Positions 1 to 8,543 of a DNA stretch of 64,000 nt are shown one piece after another. The stretch's first letter is position 1; each line of letters starts with the position of its first letter. The stretch is from an uncultured Faecalicatena sp. (lineage in GTDB: Bacteria; Bacillota; Clostridia; Lachnospirales; Lachnospiraceae), in the NCBI GenBank assembly GCA_902489075.1, contig CABTYO010000009.1, forward strand, positions 12,997 to 76,996, in the 5' to 3' direction. Position numbers and translations under genes: made by a program. Below the pieces are notes generated by a model. It ran no database searches. It was not told the origin of the DNA and saw only the letters and a list, made by a program, of their open reading frames with translations.

Positions 1-15
1 TAGGAGGATAAGAAG

Positions 16-1416
16 ATGAAGAAAATGACATTTGCATTATGTTTCTGCAACCGCGGATTTATGCCTGGAGAACTGATCTATGGAGCGAGGGAAGATATGA
101 TCAAAGCTGTGACAGATGCCGGTTATGATTATATTGCCATGGATGCAGAACTGACCAGATACGGCGGAGTGGAGACCCGGGAAGAGGGGCTTTTGTATGC
201 AAAATGGCTGAAAGAGCATGAAGGGGAGTATGACGGTGTGATCTTTTCCATGCCGATCTTCGCGGATGAGAACGGAGCCATCACAGCTCTTCGGGATGCA
301 GGGGTGCCGATCCTGATGCAGGCGTACCCGGATGAGATCGGGAAGATGGATTTTGCACACAGAAGAGATGCATACTGTGGAAAGTTTTCCGTGACAGACG
401 TGTTTACACAGTATCAGGTTCCGTTTACGGTGATGAAACCCCATGTGGTACACCCGCTGTCCCCTGCCTTTGCGGAAAATCTCAAAGATTTTGCTGCCAT
501 CTGCCGTGTGGTAAATGGAATGAAACGCTTTAATGTGGGATGCCTCGGGGCAAGGACGACTGCGTTTAAGACGGTGCGTTTTGACGAGATTGCCCTGCAG
601 AAATATGGAATCAATGTGGAGTCTTTCGATTTATCCGAAGTGTTCTTCAAGGTGGGACAGAAGGCGGATGACGATGAGGCTGTGAAGGCAAAGATCGAAC
701 GCCTGAAAGATTATACAGACTTTTCAAAGGTGCCGCAGAGCAATATGCTGACGCTGGCAAAGCTTGCAGTTGTGATCGACGAATATATTGAGGAATATCA
801 GCTGGATGCACTGACCTTACGCTGCTGGAATGAGATGGAGACGGTTCTGCGCATCTGCCCGTGTGTGCTTCTCAGTGAGCTGAACGACCGGGGAATCACG
901 GCCTCCTGTGAGATTGATATGTGTTCCGCACTTACAATGCGCGCCATGAGCCTTGCAAGCGAAGCGCCCACTACGGTACTGGACTGGAACAACAATTACG
1001 GGGATGATGAGAATAAGGTGATCCTGTTCCACTGCGGTCCGGTTCCGCAGACATTGATGACCGAAAAAGGAACCGTCACAGAGCATAAGATGTTCGCAAA
1101 AGGCGACCCGGGCTCCGGCTGGGGAAGCAATGAAGGGCGGATCAAACCATTTGATATGACTTTTTCGAATTGCCAGACAAAGGACGGAAAGATTATTGTA
1201 TATGCAAGTGAGGCGAAGTTTACGGATGACCCGATTGAGGAGAGTTTCTTTGGATGCGGCGGCGTTGCAGAGATTCCGGATCTGCAGGACAAGCTGATCA
1301 AGCTGGCAAGGGGCGGATTCAAGCATCATACTTCCGTAGGAATGGGACATATGAAGGAGATTCTGAAAGAGGCATTTACGACTTATCTGCATTATGACTG
1401 GGTGGATATTGACTGA
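16..1416 (+). CDS. L-fucose/L-arabinose isomerase family protein
   Basis: This 466-residue protein resembles the L-fucose isomerase-like family of cytosolic, metal-dependent aldose-ketose isomerases. Candidate metal ligands appear in the family's usual order: Glu in CWNEME, Glu/Asp in CEIDMCSALTM, and His in FHCGPVP. The start is an ATG preceded by AGGAGG at the very edge of the window, so upstream operon genes are probably cut off. A sugar kinase and a DUF4432 protein follow on the same strand, which fits an isomerase-kinase-epimerase catabolic cassette. The substrate cannot be read from sequence. Fucose, arabinose and less common sugars are all possible. The family is fairly sure, the substrate is not. 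Confidence 0.75.
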   Translation: MKKMTFALCFCNRGFMPGELIYGAREDMIKAVTDAGYDYIAMDAELTRYGGVETREEGLLYAKWLKEHEGEYDGVIFSMPIFADENGAITALRDAGVPILMQAYPDEIGKMDFAHRRDAYCGKFSVTDVFTQYQVPFTVMKPHVVHPLSPAFAENLKDFAAICRVVNGMKRFNVGCLGARTTAFKTVRFDEIALQKYGINVESFDLSEVFFKVGQKADDDEAVKAKIERLKDYTDFSKVPQSNMLTLAKLAVVIDEYIEEYQLDALTLRCWNEMETVLRICPCVLLSELNDRGITASCEIDMCSALTMRAMSLASEAPTTVLDWNNNYGDDENKVILFHCGPVPQTLMTEKGTVTEHKMFAKGDPGSGWGSNEGRIKPFDMTFSNCQTKDGKIIVYASEAKFTDDPIEESFFGCGGVAEIPDLQDKLIKLARGGFKHHTSVGMGHMKEILKEAFTTYLHYDWVDID

Positions 1417-1532
1417 TCAGGCAGTTTCGTGCTGACGATAGGAAGATTTGTGAAATTTCAACGCGCCATATTCCGTTGTGGCTGTACTTCGTGAGATGAC
1501 CGGGCGTGGATTGAAACAAGGGAGTGAAGAAG

Positions 1533-3029
1533 ATGAAAATAGCAGGATTGGATATCGGGACGACAGGCTGTAAGCTGACGGTGTTTGATTCGGACGGTAC
1601 GTATCTTGGCAAAGCGTACCGGGATTATCCGGCCAGCCGCACAAAAAGTGAGCATGAGATCGATGTGGAGATGATCATGAGGGGCGTTCTGGAGGTCATG
1701 AAGGAAATGGCGGGAAAATATCCTGACATTGCCGGAATTGGCGTGACCAGTTTTGGGGAGACCTTTGTACTGGCGGATGAGAACGGTACACCCCTCCATC
1801 ATGCCATGCTGTATACAGACCCGCGCGGGGCAGAAGAATGTGCAGAACTTGAGGAAAAGATCGGCGGGATGAATATCGCATCGATCACCGGGGTGAAGCC
1901 CCACGAGATGTACAGTATTTCCAAGGTGATGTGGATGAAGCGGCACAAACCGGAATTGTATCAAAAAGCGGCGCACATCTTTTTGATGGAGGACTATGTG
2001 GTGTATCATCTGACGGGAACTGCCCAGATCGACTATTCACTGGCCGCCAGGACCATGGCCTTTGACATTACTTCTTTAAAATGGAGTGATGAGATCTTTG
2101 AAAAGGCAGGGATCGATGTCAGGCTGATGTCGAAAACAGTGCCTACCGGGACTGCGGCGGGCGTGGTACGTAAGGAGATTGCAGACCGGACAGGACTTTC
2201 AGCGGATACACAGATTGTCTCCATCAGCCACGATCAGGTGGCTGCGGCAGTGGGAGCCGGGGTGTTTGATTCGGATAAAGCGGTGGACGGTGCAGGAACC
2301 GTGGAATGCATCACTCCGGTTTACGACGGGCTGCCGGAATTAGAGGTCATGTATCAGGGAAATTATGCAGTGGTACCTTATGTGATTCCGGGAAAATATG
2401 TCTGTTACGCGTTTTCCTATACAGGCGGCGCGCTGATCCAGTGGTGCGTGGACACGCTGGCAAAGAAAGAGAAGGAACTGGCAAAAGAGCGTGGAATCTC
2501 TGTGAATGAAATGCTGGAAGGAAAGGTGGAGGAGCAGATAGAAGAACCGACAGGACTTCTGGTGCTTCCACATTTTGCAGGGGCGGCAACCCCTTATATG
2601 GATACAGGTTCAAAGGGCGCGATCGTGGGACTATCGACTGACACGTCGGTCAGCGACATTTACCGTGCATGTATGGAAGGCGTGGTCTACGAGATGCTGC
2701 TGAATATGGAGTACCTGAAAGACTCCGGGACCTGCTTTCGCATGCTTCATGCGACGGGAGGCGGCGCCAGGTCAGAGGTGTGGATGCAGATGAAAGCGGA
2801 TATGCTGAATCTTCCGATCACGGCTCTGAATACAGCGGATGCAGGAACCGTTGGAAGCGCCATGCTGACGGGGATCGCGGCAGGATGCTTTCAGGATCTT
2901 CAGGATGCGGCGGAGCATATGGTGGAGAAGAAGAAGGTCTATGAGCCGGATCCGAAGATGCATGAGAAATATATGGAAGTGTATGAGCGGTACCGGAAGC
3001 TGTATCAGGCGGTACGGCCGCTGGTATAG
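1533..3029 (+). CDS. FGGY-family carbohydrate kinase
   Basis: This is a sugar kinase of about 498 residues with the two-lobed FGGY fold (xylulokinase/rhamnulokinase type), expected to phosphorylate the ketose made by the upstream isomerase. The N-terminal phosphate loop reads GLDIGTTGCKL, and the C-terminal ATP-binding stretch reads ATGGGARSEVW followed by KADMLNLPI. A GTG lies in frame nine bases upstream, but AAGGGAG is correctly spaced only for the ATG at 1533. The gap to the isomerase is 116 bases with no clear terminator, so co-transcription is likely. Length is normal for the family. The substrate is unknown. Confidence 0.82.
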   Translation: MKIAGLDIGTTGCKLTVFDSDGTYLGKAYRDYPASRTKSEHEIDVEMIMRGVLEVMKEMAGKYPDIAGIGVTSFGETFVLADENGTPLHHAMLYTDPRGAEECAELEEKIGGMNIASITGVKPHEMYSISKVMWMKRHKPELYQKAAHIFLMEDYVVYHLTGTAQIDYSLAARTMAFDITSLKWSDEIFEKAGIDVRLMSKTVPTGTAAGVVRKEIADRTGLSADTQIVSISHDQVAAAVGAGVFDSDKAVDGAGTVECITPVYDGLPELEVMYQGNYAVVPYVIPGKYVCYAFSYTGGALIQWCVDTLAKKEKELAKERGISVNEMLEGKVEEQIEEPTGLLVLPHFAGAATPYMDTGSKGAIVGLSTDTSVSDIYRACMEGVVYEMLLNMEYLKDSGTCFRMLHATGGGARSEVWMQMKADMLNLPITALNTADAGTVGSAMLTGIAAGCFQDLQDAAEHMVEKKKVYEPDPKMHEKYMEVYERYRKLYQAVRPLV

Positions 3030-3073
3030 TGTGAGAGACATTAGAAACTATTTAATTTCATCAGGGAAGCAGC

Positions 3074-3098
3074 AAAGCGGATTTTAAATATCCGCTTT
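3074..3098. other. 8-bp perfect hairpin in the kinase-DUF4432 spacer
   Basis: AAAGCGGA and TCCGCTTT form a perfect stem with a 9-base loop. The poor T-tract makes it a weak terminator at best. An RNA-processing or stability hairpin within the operon is more likely. A similar AGCGGAT/ATCCGCT hairpin occurs at 11212-11232. Confidence 0.4.
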
Positions 3099-3122
3099 GA
3101 CTTGCTTTAGAAAGGAAAAAAT

Positions 3123-4091
3123 ATGAATCCATATACAGGACATGATTCACAGCTTTATGGAATTGAGGAACACCGGCTTGTTGGTGGAAAAGGCGATGGA
3201 ATGCGTCTTCTGGAGGTGAATAACGGAAAAGGGCTGGAGCTGACGATCTCACCGGACCGTTGTGCGGACATTTCCAGGCTTCGTTACAGGGGAATCAATA
3301 TGTCATACTTTTCACCCTGCGGTTATGCTGCCCCGGCATATTATGACAGGACAGGTTCTAACTGGCTGAAAACATTTACGGCAGGATTTTTGACGACCTG
3401 CGGGCTTCAGGCCGTTGGCTCTCCGTGTGTGGACGAAGGGGAGGAACTTCCCCTGCACGGCACCATCGCCAACACTCCGGCGGACCAGGTCTACTGGATT
3501 GAAGAGGACGGATATCTGGTCATCCGGGCAGTGATCCGGGATGAGGCTTTGTTTGCCCGGAAGTACCGCCTGGACAGGGAGATCAGGGTGAGCCTTACGG
3601 AAAATGAATTTGTGATCAGAGATGTGATCGAGAATACCGGTGATGCAGTGCAGCCTCTGGAGGTGCTGTATCATATGAATATGGGGTATCCGCTGCTGGA
3701 TGAGGACAGTATTGTAGCAATCCCATCAGTAGAGGTGGTTCCCCGCGATGGACATGCGGCGGAGGATCTTGAGAACTGGATGAAGATGATCAAGCCGGAA
3801 GCGGGCTATGTGGAGAGATGCTATTACCATAGATTTGAAAAAGAGGCAAAAGCGTCCATCTATCAGCCGAAGATCGGGCAGGGACTGGAGATTTCGTTTG
3901 ATCCGGAAGTGCTGGACTGCTTTGTGGAATGGAAGATGATGGGCGTGCGCGATTATGTGCTGGGCCTGGAATGCGGGAACTGCTATCCGGATGGGAGAGA
4001 TGTCATGCGTAAAAGCGGAATTCTGAAATTCCTGGAACCGGGGGAAAAGGTGAAGTATGAGGTGAAGGTCAGGATGATTGATACAAAGTGA
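3123..4091 (+). CDS. DUF4432 / aldose-1-epimerase-like protein
   Basis: This 322-residue cytosolic protein resembles the DUF4432 branch of the galactose-mutarotase-like superfamily. Supporting stretches include ISPDRCADISRLRYRGINMSYF near the N-terminus, the LHGTIANTPA segment, and NMGYPLLDE. Family members bind sugars and often sit beside isomerase/kinase pairs, as here. The ATG follows AAAGGA. It is the last gene of the operon and is followed by a hairpin terminator. Mutarotation or epimerisation of the pathway sugar is inferred from family and context only. Confidence 0.72.
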   Translation: MNPYTGHDSQLYGIEEHRLVGGKGDGMRLLEVNNGKGLELTISPDRCADISRLRYRGINMSYFSPCGYAAPAYYDRTGSNWLKTFTAGFLTTCGLQAVGSPCVDEGEELPLHGTIANTPADQVYWIEEDGYLVIRAVIRDEALFARKYRLDREIRVSLTENEFVIRDVIENTGDAVQPLEVLYHMNMGYPLLDEDSIVAIPSVEVVPRDGHAAEDLENWMKMIKPEAGYVERCYYHRFEKEAKASIYQPKIGQGLEISFDPEVLDCFVEWKMMGVRDYVLGLECGNCYPDGRDVMRKSGILKFLEPGEKVKYEVKVRMIDTK

Positions 4092-4106
4092 TATATATCA
4101 GGAACG

Positions 4107-4145
4107 TGGGTAGGATGATTAGATGGGGCATCCTACCCATTTTCC
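4107..4145 (+). terminator. Intrinsic terminator of the sugar operon
   Basis: TGGGTAGGATG (4107-4117) pairs perfectly with CATCCTACCCA (4129-4139) across an 11-base loop. TTTTCCTATATT follows. It lies just after the DUF4432 stop codon. Confidence 0.75.
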
Positions 4146-4226
4146 TATATTAGTAATTTTGCAGTCCTTTTGTTTTAACTTATCGAATAGCTTCTTCCTG
4201 GCAATAACCTGAGTTTTATGAACTAA

Positions 4227-4267
4227 ATACGATCAGTGTTGTATTGTGTCGATAGGTGTCGTATAAT
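4227..4267 (+). promoter_or_regulatory. Promoter of the Abi_2 gene with a flanking inverted repeat
   Basis: TTGTAT (4239-4244), a 17-base spacer and a perfect TATAAT (4262-4267) precede the Abi_2 gene. ATACGA (4227-4232) and its complement TCGTAT (4259-4264) bracket the -35 and overlap the -10. This arrangement fits an operator. ATACGA recurs once in the 5' leader near 4293. Confidence 0.65.
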
Positions 4268-4312
4268 AATTTAAAAGATAGATGCGGAATTTATACGAAG
4301 CGAGGATAATAG

Positions 4313-5311
4313 ATGGAGGAACAAAATGAAAAACAGAAGTTGACTGTAGAAGAACAGGTTCAGGACATGGCAGATAAGAATATACAGTTCGAATTGTATT
4401 CAAAAGAAGATGCAAAGAGGTTTTTGAAATACAACAATTACTATTTTAAGGTAAAATCTTATGCAAGAAATTACAATATAAATTTACAGACAAAAAAGTA
4501 TTACAATTTAGATTTTGCATATCTTGTAGAGTTATCGAAGCTTGATATGTATATTAGGAAAATTATATTGGAATTGTCTTTAGATGTAGAACATTATTTA
4601 AAAGTACGATTAATCAATGATCTGAGCGATAATCCCAAAGAAGACGGATATAATATAGTAAGGCTATTTCTTCGATATCATCCAAATGCAGAGGCGGATA
4701 TTCAGAGTAAAGCAGATAGATACTCATTCTGTTCAGATTTGGCGGAGAGGCATTTGAATGAGAATAAAGAACCGAAGAAATTAGCTGTATGGAATATTGT
4801 TGAACTGCTTTCATTTGGGAACTTTATGGAATTGTACGAATCGTATTATCAAACATATCCATCATTCAACTATTCTGATTATTTAAAGTCTATTAAGTTT
4901 ATAAGAAATGCAGCAGCACATAATAATTGTATTTTAAGCACGCTAAGGAAACCTAATGGTCTTAAAAAATTCAGTAAAACAAAAAAGTTGGCAAATATAC
5001 TCGGAAAGATACCTGAATTTCGGGAGTTGAATAGCAGGGATGCTATGATGAAAAATCCGGTTATTCATGACTTTGTAACACTTCTTTTTGTGTATAATGA
5101 TGTAATGAAGGTATCGGCAACCAAAAATGTCAGAAATAGAAAAATGGCAGAGATTTGTCATCTATTTTGTGATGAAGATGGAAGAATAAGAAAGAATAAA
5201 TCTTATTTTGAAAAAAATCCGTATATAAAGGAAGCATATTCGTTTATTTGTAGTATAATAAAATATATAGACAAAAAGAATAAAAATCCTAAGCATACCA
5301 ACTTTTTGTAA
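4313..5311 (+). CDS. Abi_2 (AbiD/AbiF-type) HEPN protein
   Basis: This 332-residue protein resembles the Abi_2 abortive-infection family. N-terminal stretches such as NNYYFKVKSYARNY and the central YLVELSKLDMYIRKIILELSLDVEHYLKVRL are typical of that family. At R198-H203 the sequence is RNAAAH, matching the HEPN ribonuclease motif R-x4-H, so it is a plausible RNase toxin. Codon use is much more AT-rich than in neighbouring genes, and tRNA-Ser lies 200 bases away; both suggest horizontal acquisition. The gene has its own promoter and a GAGG ribosome site. A second promoter and an RNA-like transcript follow directly. Phage defence is known for the family but inferred here. Confidence 0.8.
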   Translation: MEEQNEKQKLTVEEQVQDMADKNIQFELYSKEDAKRFLKYNNYYFKVKSYARNYNINLQTKKYYNLDFAYLVELSKLDMYIRKIILELSLDVEHYLKVRLINDLSDNPKEDGYNIVRLFLRYHPNAEADIQSKADRYSFCSDLAERHLNENKEPKKLAVWNIVELLSFGNFMELYESYYQTYPSFNYSDYLKSIKFIRNAAAHNNCILSTLRKPNGLKKFSKTKKLANILGKIPEFRELNSRDAMMKNPVIHDFVTLLFVYNDVMKVSATKNVRNRKMAEICHLFCDEDGRIRKNKSYFEKNPYIKEAYSFICSIIKYIDKKNKNPKHTNFL

Positions 5312-5318
5312 TGGGGAG

Positions 5319-5347
5319 TTGACAAGAGGGCTGGAAAAGAGTAATAT
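5319..5347 (+). promoter_or_regulatory. Promoter of the predicted small RNA behind Abi_2
   Basis: A perfect TTGACA (5319-5324), a 17-base spacer and TAATAT (5342-5347) begin eight bases after the Abi_2 stop codon. No coding frame on this strand follows before the terminator, so the promoter points to a non-coding transcript. Confidence 0.6.
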
Positions 5348-5353
5348 AACATT

Positions 5354-5470
5354 TATAGAACAAAAATCGTTAGAGGTTTTTACTAGGGCGGTGCGTGCAC
5401 TAAACTAGATTTGAGCTTATGAATAAAAGGTTCACTAGAGAATATTATGTGTTTTCTAGTGAGCCTTTTT
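5354..5470 (+). ncRNA. Predicted Abi_2-associated small RNA
   Basis: A transcript of about 117 nt is inferred from the promoter at 5319-5347 and the intrinsic terminator at 5428-5470. It carries no open frame of note. It contains a short GTGC/GCAC palindrome near 5391-5400 and repeated CTAG motifs that could pair. Structured RNAs are known beside AbiF-type genes, where they are thought to act as RNA antitoxins or partners. A similar role here is inferred from position, and I could not match a conserved secondary structure by eye. Confidence 0.5.
5428..5470. terminator. Bidirectional terminator between Abi_2/sRNA and tRNA-Ser
   Basis: AGGTTCACTAGA (5428-5439) pairs with TCTAGTGAGCCT (5455-5466) with one G-U pair. 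T-tracts follow on both strands (5466-5470 on the plus strand; the complement of AAAA near 5424 on the minus strand). It can end the plus-strand RNA and the minus-strand tRNA transcript. Confidence 0.7.
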
Positions 5471-5508
5471 ATGATTGAACTTGTGTGTATCTAGTTCTGA
5501 AAAATAAG

Positions 5509-5594
5509 CGCAGCAGGAGGGATTTGAACCCCCGGAGCGTTGCCGCTCTTCTGCTTTCGAGGCAGATGCCATCAGCCAACTCGACCACTGCTGC
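5509..5594 (-). tRNA. tRNA-Ser (anticodon CGA)
   Basis: Read on the minus strand, the acceptor arms are GCAGCAG and CTGCTGC. The anticodon stem is TCTGC/GCAGA around the loop CTCGAAA, giving anticodon CGA for UCG codons. A long variable arm (GAGCGGCAACGCTC) is typical of serine tRNAs, and the T-arm is GGGGG-TTCAAAT-CCCTC. The discriminator is G and no CCA is encoded. It is the sort of site where genomic islands integrate. Confidence 0.92.
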
Positions 5595-5754
5595 ATATGG
5601 GGCGCGGTATTTCTACCGCGCCTTGAATATTGTAACAAATTTCAACAGGAAAAACCAGTATTTTTTTGAAAAAACTGTGCTAATTTTTGATTATCCTTGC
5701 ATAAGTTGTTAAATACTGATATATCCTGTATTTACGGGCTTTGTCGGCATTTTG

Positions 5755-6375
5755 TCAGCTATGCTGCCTGTTAGTGGTAAAAACAAATAATGAATAAATG
5801 CATACGATTATAATCCACAAGCCAATACCGAATAAAAATATTAGGTTATTATTTTGAACAAATAAGGTGAGCAGACATTGCATAATACCAAAGGGAATTG
5901 CCGTATATCCTGCAAATCTATGTGTTTTCTGCCAGCATAATTTATCCTTTAGTATCCAGGGTAATTTAAATCCTATCCGACTGCGGAAAGGCATTTGTGG
6001 CAAAAAATTTCCGATTAAAATCATCATAGCCCCAATGATCAGTATAATCACTTTCAAATAATCTATTTGAAAACCACTGTACTGCGCTATGGTTGCAAGA
6101 TAATAGAGTAACACTCCAGTTCCCAGAAAATTAAAAACGACGATTGTAACTTCATTTCTTACAATATCATTACTTCTTGATATTTTTTGCGGACAAAATG
6201 AAATAATCGCTAATGTTAACAGAATGGCGAAGCTAATTCCAATAAAAACAATTCTGTTAGGAGTCTGCATAAACAGGGGAATTTCATACGGAAGATTTTG
6301 ATAACAAAAAATCGTTCCTAAAATGAATATAACTAACAAAAGCACGTTCAGATTTTTATATATCTTCATCTTCAT
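5755..6375 (-). CDS. SdpI-family membrane protein
   Basis: This is a roughly 206-residue membrane protein of the SdpI family, known from Bacillus as the immunity protein against the SdpC toxin. It has an N-terminal DUF1648-like part (LPYEIPLFMQTPNRIVF) and the SdpI core signature IGNFLPQMPFRSRIGFKLPW followed by LCWQKTHRFAG. About six hydrophobic segments are visible. An in-frame ATG lies upstream at 6417, but AGGTGG is placed for the ATG at 6375, giving a 20-base overlap with the ArsR-type gene. Immunity to, or signalling about, a toxic peptide is inferred from Bacillus sdpRI. No sdpABC toxin genes are in the window. Confidence 0.82.
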   Translation of the reverse strand: MKMKIYKNLNVLLLVIFILGTIFCYQNLPYEIPLFMQTPNRIVFIGISFAILLTLAIISFCPQKISRSNDIVRNEVTIVVFNFLGTGVLLYYLATIAQYSGFQIDYLKVIILIIGAMMILIGNFLPQMPFRSRIGFKLPWILKDKLCWQKTHRFAGYTAIPFGIMQCLLTLFVQNNNLIFLFGIGLWIIIVCIYSLFVFTTNRQHS

Positions 6376-6664
6376 TTCTATTTTCCACCTTTCCAGTTGT
6401 TTTATTATTGACATCAAAAAATTCTAAAAAAGCCCCTAGTGTGGTTTGTAATACAGAAGCATTGAGAGAATAAGTCACGGACATGCCTGTTCGTTCACTT
6501 GTCACTAATCTCGCTTCTTTTAATATATCAAGGTGTTTCGATATAGCAGGTTTTGATATTGTAAAATTTTCGGCAATTTCCTTTGCTGTCAAATCGCCGT
6601 TGGCTAATAACTTCAGGATCTGCCGTCTCGTATCATCAGACAAAGCCTTAAATACAGTTGTCAT
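6356..6664 (-). CDS. ArsR/SdpR-type transcriptional repressor
   Basis: This 102-residue winged-helix protein has an ArsR-type fold. The DNA-reading part is LTAKEIAENFTISKPAISKHLDILKEARLV. No metal-binding cysteine pair is visible, so it is not a metal sensor and fits the SdpR autorepressor type that pairs with SdpI. An AAAGGAG site precedes the ATG. The gene overlaps sdpI by 20 bases and is the fourth gene of a minus-strand operon. The palindrome at 9273-9290 upstream of the operon is a candidate operator, by inference. Confidence 0.82.
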   Translation of the reverse strand: MTTVFKALSDDTRRQILKLLANGDLTAKEIAENFTISKPAISKHLDILKEARLVTSERTGMSVTYSLNASVLQTTLGAFLEFFDVNNKTTGKVENRNEDEDI

Positions 6665-6697
6665 TAATAAAAATCTCCTTTCTGAGTATTACTGTAT

Positions 6698-6904
6698 TTA
6701 TTTCTTCTTATGTGTAAATTGGTGATAAATCAAATACGGAACTGGTGTAAGCAGTAATATAAAATACTTACTTGCATACCAGCCTGCTTCTCCATCAGCG
6801 TCAAAATGGAAAGGAATTTCTTCCGGAAGAAAAAATGTTACCACAAATAATAAAATAAAAGTTCCAAACAAGAAAACCAGGGCAGTTAAATTCTTTTTAC
6901 TCAT
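6698..6904 (-). CDS. Small DUF1648 membrane protein
   Basis: This 68-residue protein has two hydrophobic segments. Between them lies FFLPEEIPFHFDADGEAGWYASK, which matches the DUF1648 motif seen at the N-terminus of SdpI proteins. It therefore looks like a free-standing SdpI N-terminal module beside a full SdpI. AAAGGAGGAG precedes the ATG. It sits between the ABC permease and the sdpR-like gene. A role in sensing or immunity is plausible but not shown. Confidence 0.72.
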   Translation of the reverse strand: MSKKNLTALVFLFGTFILLFVVTFFLPEEIPFHFDADGEAGWYASKYFILLLTPVPYLIYHQFTHKKK

Positions 6905-6944
6905 AAATCACTCCTCCTTTTGATAAGTATCTTATGAAAGGTAA

Positions 6945-8543
6945 TCAATCTTGTTCAAGTGTAATTCCTCTGTATACAATTAGGATCAAGACGAGCAGGT
7001 TGCATGATATGACCCCTGTTATTACAAAAGGGGTGAAGCATTTTTGTATCATTTTCATTACGATTAAGAAGTAGCCTGCGGAAATGATAATACACACAAC
7101 AATTGATAAAATTACATTGATATTTTGTTTGACCGCTTCTACTTCATTAGTCCACTCTAATTTCGGATGTTTCATATCAATAAATACTCCGATCGTGTTC
7201 CACAGGATAGTAAACAAAGTGCCTGCCAAAACAATCACAAAAATCTGGCGGAAATTATAGTAAAAGTACAGTTTAAAAATCAAACAATTTATTATAATTC
7301 CTATAAACGATACGATTACAGCGAATAAGATTTTTACAAAAGCCTGTTGCTTTAAACCATATGGAATTAGTTTCGCTATCCATAAGTTCGCTCCTTCTCT
7401 GGAAAAACTACTCGAAGCAATTACATTGATTGACGATGTAAATACAATTACTGCAAGTGCAAATAGTGTTGCATAGAAAGAAAATTCTGGAGATGTCACC
7501 AATATTCTTATTTGCTCTATACTTTCCGCGGCTGCACTTACCCGGAAGGAGAGCGGCAATAGAAACGGTGTAATGATAATCCCAAACAATCCGTTTATAA
7601 CATACACAGGATTTCGAAAAAACATTTTACATTCTTTACTGAAATAACTCTTCAGCTTTGATGATGAATGGTATTCCATTTTTGCAGCAATAAGCCGTAC
7701 CTGCCTGCTGTAAACAGCATATTTCATTCCAATCACAAAGTTACTCAAATAATAATATCCCACAACTGCTATTACAGAAAGAATGGCAGCGAATAATTTT
7801 AAACCTGTATTTAAACAGATATATTTATCGTAAAATGGAAACGGTGTGCATAACTGAGTAAACCCACTTAGGAAATTCTGTTCTAAATTCATATGTAAAT
7901 CCGCAGTCGCTACTCTATATATTACATTTCCAGCCAGATATATCACAATTCCTGTCACAGCCAGTATAGTCCTCATACGTCTAAGATACATGGCAATTTT
8001 CAAACATATTGTAACAATTACTGTTAACGGAAATGTTACAATATGAGGAAGTATTATGATTGCAGAAATATAAGTGATGATTGCAGAGATGTCTCCTGTA
8101 TGTTCCGTTTGAATAATACAGACCGGAAACAACAGCAATATTTCTATTCCATAACAAAACAAGATATTTGAAATATATTTACTTGTAAAGATGTCACAAG
8201 GCTGTACAGGAAACAGCAGCATATTCTCCAGATCTTTTGAAAAGCAAAACAAGTTTATCAAAAGAAAGCTGCTTATAATTGTAAGTATGATAGACAGTCC
8301 GGAAAGTATAAGAGGAAAGAATAAATTGGCCATTCCGAATTCAACTAATCCTGTATAAGCCTGCTCCATTATTTGAAAGTAATAATAATAAAATACACCT
8401 ATCATGCCTGCGATAAAGCAAAGCAGCACGATAAAATAAATATCCAGCTGTTCCTTTAATCTGTGTCGAACATTCAAAAAGCTAAAATTCAATCGGCAGA
8501 TTGTCCTGCTTAGTTGAAAAATCTTTATCCAGCGGCTCATCAT
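6945..8543 (-). CDS. ABC transporter permease (ABC-2-like, large)
   Basis: This 532-residue protein has about 12 hydrophobic segments and forms the membrane part of the exporter with the ATPase gene upstream. It starts inside the last 62 bases of the ATPase gene, and GGAGGTGG sits correctly before the ATG at 8543, so the two are translationally coupled. Stretches such as LLFPVQPCDIFTSKYISNILF and ASSSFSREGANLWIAKLIP resemble large ABC-2 exporters of Firmicutes. Given the SdpI-like genes downstream, export of, or protection from, a peptide is likely, but the cargo is unknown. Confidence 0.75.
   Translation of the reverse strand: MMSRWIKIFQLSRTICRLNFSFLNVRHRLKEQLDIYFIVLLCFIAGMIGVFYYYYFQIMEQAYTGLVEFGMANLFFPLILSGLSIILTIISSFLLINLFCFSKDLENMLLFPVQPCDIFTSKYISNILFCYGIEILLLFPVCIIQTEHTGDISAIITYISAIIILPHIVTFPLTVIVTICLKIAMYLRRMRTILAVTGIVIYLAGNVIYRVATADLHMNLEQNFLSGFTQLCTPFPFYDKYICLNTGLKLFAAILSVIAVVGYYYLSNFVIGMKYAVYSRQVRLIAAKMEYHSSSKLKSYFSKECKMFFRNPVYVINGLFGIIITPFLLPLSFRVSAAAESIEQIRILVTSPEFSFYATLFALAVIVFTSSINVIASSSFSREGANLWIAKLIPYGLKQQAFVKILFAVIVSFIGIIINCLIFKLYFYYNFRQIFVIVLAGTLFTILWNTIGVFIDMKHPKLEWTNEVEAVKQNINVILSIVVCIIISAGYFLIVMKMIQKCFTPFVITGVISCNLLVLILIVYRGITLEQD

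Noticed and set aside
1417..1532. CRISPR array
   Set aside because: Only one repeat-like end is present. There are no regularly spaced copies and no cas genes in the window.
4107..4139. Possible small-RNA partner upstream of the Abi_2 gene
   Set aside because: The hairpin directly follows the DUF4432 stop, with a T-tract, and lies before the Abi_2 promoter, so it is best explained as the operon's terminator.
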